Origin: Alphaproteobacteria bacterium
Lineage (GTDB): Bacteria > Pseudomonadota > Alphaproteobacteria > RF32 > CAG-239
Assembly (NCBI GenBank): GCA_015062285.1
Contig: SUUY01000006.1
Coordinates: forward strand, 1-64,000
Reading direction: 5' to 3'
Length of the DNA stretch: 64,000 nucleotides
Both the position numbers and the translations under genes were made by a program. Below the pieces are notes generated by a model. It did no database searches. It was not told where the DNA came from and was given only the letters and a program-made list of their open reading frames with translations. Below, piece after piece: positions 61,054 to 64,000 of this stretch. Every line of letters begins with the position of its first letter. Position 1 is the stretch's first letter.

Positions 61054-62649
61054 ATGGCTGATAACAAACCTAATATTCGCAAAACATTTGCTATTATTTC
61101 ACACCCTGACGCAGGTAAAACAACCTTAACCGAAAAACTATTGCTTTTTGGAGGTGCAATTCAACAAGCCGGTGCAGTTAAAGCTCGCGGTGAAAATCGC
61201 CGAGCCCATTCTGACTGGATGAAGGTGGAACAAGAAAGAGGAATTTCGGTTGCTTCTTCGGTGATGACATTTGAATATAACGGAATTACCTTTAATCTCC
61301 TTGATACCCCCGGGCACGAAGACTTTTCCGAAGATACATATAGAGTGCTGACAGCGGTTGACTCTGCAATCATGGTGCTTGATTCTGCCAAAGGTATTGA
61401 GACACAAACCAAAAAATTGTTTGAAGTTTGCCGTCTTAGAGATGTGCCTATTTTGACATTTATCAATAAGCTAGACCGCGAAGGGCAAGATCCTTTTGCC
61501 TTGCTTGATGAAATCGAAAAGACATTGGCTTTAGATGTTACTCCGGCGAGTTGGCCTATCGGAAGCGGAAAAGACTTTTTGGGTTGCTACGACTTGCTTG
61601 GTGACAGATTAATCTTGATGAACAAAACCGGAGATAAATCGCAAATAAATTCAGTAATAGAAACCTGCAACGGTCTAGATGATCCAAAGTTAGATCAGAT
61701 GTTGCCGGCACATATGGTTGCAAAACTGCGTGAAGATGTCGAGATGATTAAAGAGTTATGTCCTAAATTTGACATTGAATCATATTTGGCAGGAACTCTG
61801 ACACCGGTATTTTTCGGTAGTGCCATCAATAATTTCGGGGTCAGAGAAGTGTTGGAAGGTTTACACCAAGTTGCCCCTACTCCAAGGTCTCATCCGGCTA
61901 TGGAAAGAGAAATTTTGCCGACTGAAAACAAAGTTAGCGGTTTTGTATTTAAGATTCAAGCCAACATGGATCCTAAACACCGTGACAGAATTGCCTTTAT
62001 GCGTATTTGCTCAGGTCACTTTAAGCGTGGCATGAAATTGCTTCAGGTTCGTACCGGAAAAGAAATTAAAGTACCTACACCGGTAATGTTTTTGGCTCAA
62101 GAAAGAGAATTGGCCGAAGATGCTTATGCCGGTGATATTATCGGTATTCCTAACCATGGGCAACTCCGTATCGGTGATACTCTCACAGAAGGAGAAAAAT
62201 TCAATTTCACCGGTATTCCGGCATTTGCTCCGGAACTTTTAAAATCGGTTAGAGCTCTGGATCCTCTAAAGTCAAAACATTTGGGCGATGCCTTAAAACA
62301 AATTGCCGAAGAAGGCGGTGCCAGTATTTTCAAACCAATCATCGGTGCTGAGTGGATTGTCGGTGTTGTGGGTGTTTTGCAGTTTGAGGTTATGGCCGAT
62401 CGGATTAAGAATGAATTTGGGCTTCCGGTTATGTTTGAACCGACTCAATATTATACCGCACGTTGGGTCTCTTGTGATGACAAAGCTGAGTGGAAACGTT
62501 TTGAAGATGCAAATCGTATGAATTTGGCCGAAGATAATGACGGAGCAGTTGTGTTCTTGGCTCGCAACGCTTGGCATATGAACAAAACTCTTGAAGATTT
62601 TCCTAAGATAAAGTTCAGCAAAACACACGAGTTTGTTATTAACAACTAA
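61054..62649 (+). CDS. prfC: peptide chain release factor 3
   Basis: A 531-aa GTPase that removes RF1/RF2 from the ribosome after termination. G1 is HPDAGKTTL near residues 17-25, switch II is DTPGHEDFSEDT near 87-98, and the base-recognition NKLD is near 141-144. The EF-G-like domains follow, and FKIQANMDPKHRDR near 298 is typical of RF3. No strong ribosome-binding site is seen upstream. It ends at a good terminator. Confidence 0.97.
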   Translation: MADNKPNIRKTFAIISHPDAGKTTLTEKLLLFGGAIQQAGAVKARGENRRAHSDWMKVEQERGISVASSVMTFEYNGITFNLLDTPGHEDFSEDTYRVLTAVDSAIMVLDSAKGIETQTKKLFEVCRLRDVPILTFINKLDREGQDPFALLDEIEKTLALDVTPASWPIGSGKDFLGCYDLLGDRLILMNKTGDKSQINSVIETCNGLDDPKLDQMLPAHMVAKLREDVEMIKELCPKFDIESYLAGTLTPVFFGSAINNFGVREVLEGLHQVAPTPRSHPAMEREILPTENKVSGFVFKIQANMDPKHRDRIAFMRICSGHFKRGMKLLQVRTGKEIKVPTPVMFLAQERELAEDAYAGDIIGIPNHGQLRIGDTLTEGEKFNFTGIPAFAPELLKSVRALDPLKSKHLGDALKQIAEEGGASIFKPIIGAEWIVGVVGVLQFEVMADRIKNEFGLPVMFEPTQYYTARWVSCDDKAEWKRFEDANRMNLAEDNDGAVVFLARNAWHMNKTLEDFPKIKFSKTHEFVINN

Positions 62650-62681
62650 TTATCCGCAAAAATAATAGAATAATAAACATT

Positions 62682-62716
62682 ACGGCTTGTTCCTTTAAGA
62701 AACAAGCCGTTTTTTG
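62682..62716 (+). terminator. terminator of prfC
   Basis: The stem ACGGCTTGTT/AACAAGCCGT with a 9-nt loop is followed by T6. Confidence 0.85.
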
Positions 62717-62730
62717 TGGGGCATTTATAA

Positions 62731-63615
62731 TTAATACTGAACCATACAACGAACTTTAGAATAGTTTGTATAAGGAAATGCCATCACTCCAGATTCACCA
62801 GAAAAGTAATATGTCCAGGCTGCGTATCCGCCACCGGATTCCGGACCTGCTGAAACACTTGTCCAATATTGTGAGGATAAACTATCTCCTCCGGCGAGCG
62901 TAAGAGCATTTCCGATAGCTGTTTTATTTTGACTGATAATAACAAAATCTCTAACAGATGGTAAAAACCAACTTACTTTACCGGCGTAAGTATAGATACT
63001 ACAAGCACAGGTGGCATAACTAGCAGCAGTACAAGAAGAATAAGTATTACCCGAATTAAAAAAAGATCTATAAGCACCTTCACCGGTTGTTGATGATGCC
63101 ATAGCATCATCTGCATTTGTAACAGTATAAACCCTTGGTAGACTTGGATTTAGTTCTGGATACCACTGTATACTTGAACTATTGTCTTTTAAGCCGATAG
63201 CAAATTTGTTAACCGGGTCAAATACCACACCAATAGGGGTTCTGCCTTCGTGTAAACTCGGCCTTCCATCGTAGCATTTACTATCATCATATACTATTTT
63301 CCCTACTGCACAAGTAACGGCCGGCTTTACTTTGTCACAAAACACCTTACTATTGTCAGATGGGCATGTAAGTGTATACAAACCGGCACAATCTTCTGTG
63401 CTCAAATTAAACCCCAAATCTTCACAAGAGGTAGTATCACAAGAGTATTTGGTTGTGTCAAAAGGACAAACGGTATATGTCTTTCCGCTACAATCGCTTG
63501 CAGTCTTAGTATAGCCCAGAGCACTGCAATCAGGCGTTGGATTGCAAGTTTGAGCATAGGAATTATGGGCAAAAAGCGCAATAACTGCGATAGATGCAGA
63601 TAGTAAAAATTTCAT
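62731..63615 (-). CDS. secreted Cys-rich protein with DUF1566-like C-terminus
   Basis: A 294-aa exported protein. The signal peptide ends near NSYAQ. Two tandem Cys repeats at about residues 22-92 closely match those of 27528-28514 (YTVCPFDTTKYSCDTTSCED is almost identical). The C-terminal part (WFLPSVRDFVIISQNKTAIG, QYWTSV, YYFSGESG, KVRCMVQY) follows the DUF1566/Fibrobacter-paralogous-domain pattern of surface lectin-like modules. AAGGAGG sets the start at 63615. Probably surface exposed; the function is unknown. Confidence 0.75.
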   Translation of the reverse strand: MKFLLSASIAVIALFAHNSYAQTCNPTPDCSALGYTKTASDCSGKTYTVCPFDTTKYSCDTTSCEDLGFNLSTEDCAGLYTLTCPSDNSKVFCDKVKPAVTCAVGKIVYDDSKCYDGRPSLHEGRTPIGVVFDPVNKFAIGLKDNSSSIQWYPELNPSLPRVYTVTNADDAMASSTTGEGAYRSFFNSGNTYSSCTAASYATCACSIYTYAGKVSWFLPSVRDFVIISQNKTAIGNALTLAGGDSLSSQYWTSVSAGPESGGGYAAWTYYFSGESGVMAFPYTNYSKVRCMVQY

Positions 63616-63822
63616 AATCATCCTCCTTTGTAACAACCATATTTTAAGCTAACGATTTGTTTTTTAACAATTTTCATATTACAAACACATATCAACTGTT
63701 AAACCTTAATGTTATTATATCACATAAATTACTTATAAATTGTTACAATTTTTTGATTTTTTTGCATACACGTTTTTTATATTCCAACGATTATTTCATC
63801 ATCTGATTAGAGCAAGGGAGGC

Positions 63823-63894
63823 ATGAACATTCATGTTTATCGAAGAGATACGGATGTTGCCATTTTGAGGGATCCCTCGACAAGCTCGGGATGA
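63823..63894 (+). CDS. 23-codon ORF ending inside a dispersed repeat
   Basis: ATG 63823 lies behind AAGGGAGG and opens a 23-codon frame whose last seven codons and stop come from the dispersed repeat (DPSTSSG-stop). It may be a gene truncated by repeat insertion, or a chance frame. The rest of the gap from 63616 to 63822 shows only AT-rich sequence. Confidence 0.25.
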   Translation: MNIHVYRRDTDVAILRDPSTSSG

Positions 63895-64000
63895 CGGGGG
63901 GCTGCTCGGGATGACGGGGTGGTGGCTCGGGATGACGGGGTGGTGGCTCGGGATGACGGGGTGGTGGCTCGGGATGACGGGGTGGCTGCTCGGGATGACG
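63868..64000 (+). repeat. partial dispersed repeat followed by a 21-bp tandem array
   Basis: GATCCCTCGACAAGCTCGGGATGAC matches the end of the dispersed 80-bp repeat. Copies of CTCGGGATGACGGGGTGGTGG then begin at 63885, 63905, 63926, 63947, 63968 and 63989 (periods 20, 21, 21, 21, 21). The array continues past the window end. It is far more GC-rich than its surroundings. Confidence 0.85.

Noticed and set aside
63885..64000. 21-bp array as a coding repeat (open frame LGMTGWW)
   Set aside because: The frame is open only because the unit length is a multiple of three. There is no start with a ribosome-binding site in that frame, and one other frame has a stop in every unit.

Overview
The window is a low-GC bacterial chromosome segment. 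The host is most likely an uncultured, anaerobic, host-associated (gut-type) alphaproteobacterium. The inference rests on an oxygen-sensitive pyruvate:ferredoxin oxidoreductase, an AT-rich Gram-negative gene set (autotransporter, FadL, OmpA-type lipoprotein, Sua5-type TsaC, Mfd, RecG, RF3) and families of Cys-rich secreted proteins. No rRNA or other marker in the window fixes the taxonomy.

Left part (1-30.4 kb). Housekeeping genes: nifJ, a GT4 glycosyltransferase, pepA, tsaC, three HAD hydrolases, an MFS transporter, murD, an MscS-family channel, an Asd/USG-1-like protein without catalytic residues, hisS and an M23 endopeptidase. Surface genes: an OmpA-type lipoprotein, a 2,032-aa autotransporter with a Cys-rich linker, and a Cys-rich secreted protein with a tail-collar-like domain. 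tRNA-Thr(CGT) at 21.2 kb and tRNA-Asp(GTC) at 30.3 kb are each followed by an unusual repeat-bearing spacer.

Middle part (30.4-50.9 kb). Between tRNA-Asp and the phage lysis gene lies a chain of short hairpins ending in a strong terminator, bracketed by 20-bp direct repeats; it is a candidate structured RNA of about 460 nt. Next comes a roughly 19-kb, podovirus-like, reduced prophage on the minus strand: repressor, terminase, a GroES-like co-chaperonin, portal, scaffold, capsid, neck and tail hub, fibres, spanins and lysozyme. No integrase and no replication genes are visible. Its late operon is punctuated by seven intrinsic terminators. Four of these are near-identical terminator plus ribosome-binding-site modules that border accessory (moron) cassettes encoding small membrane proteins and two paralogues sharing one conserved N-terminus. 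One paralogue carries a frame change at a slippery A-run.

Right part (50.9-64 kb). A fatty-acid/membrane block comes first: an Aas-type acyltransferase/acyl-ACP synthetase, a TetR regulator and FadL, with a perfect palindrome over the fadL -35 box. DNA repair and translation genes follow (mfd, recG, prfC). The window ends with a second Cys-rich secreted protein and a 21-bp tandem repeat that runs off the end.

Dispersed repeats occur in the intergenic DNA: an 80-82-bp element (four full tandem copies at 19.0-19.4 kb), a TCATTAG element that supplies stop codons, and the terminal 21-bp array. The most interesting parts are the hairpin-chain RNA candidate and the modular moron cassettes of the prophage.
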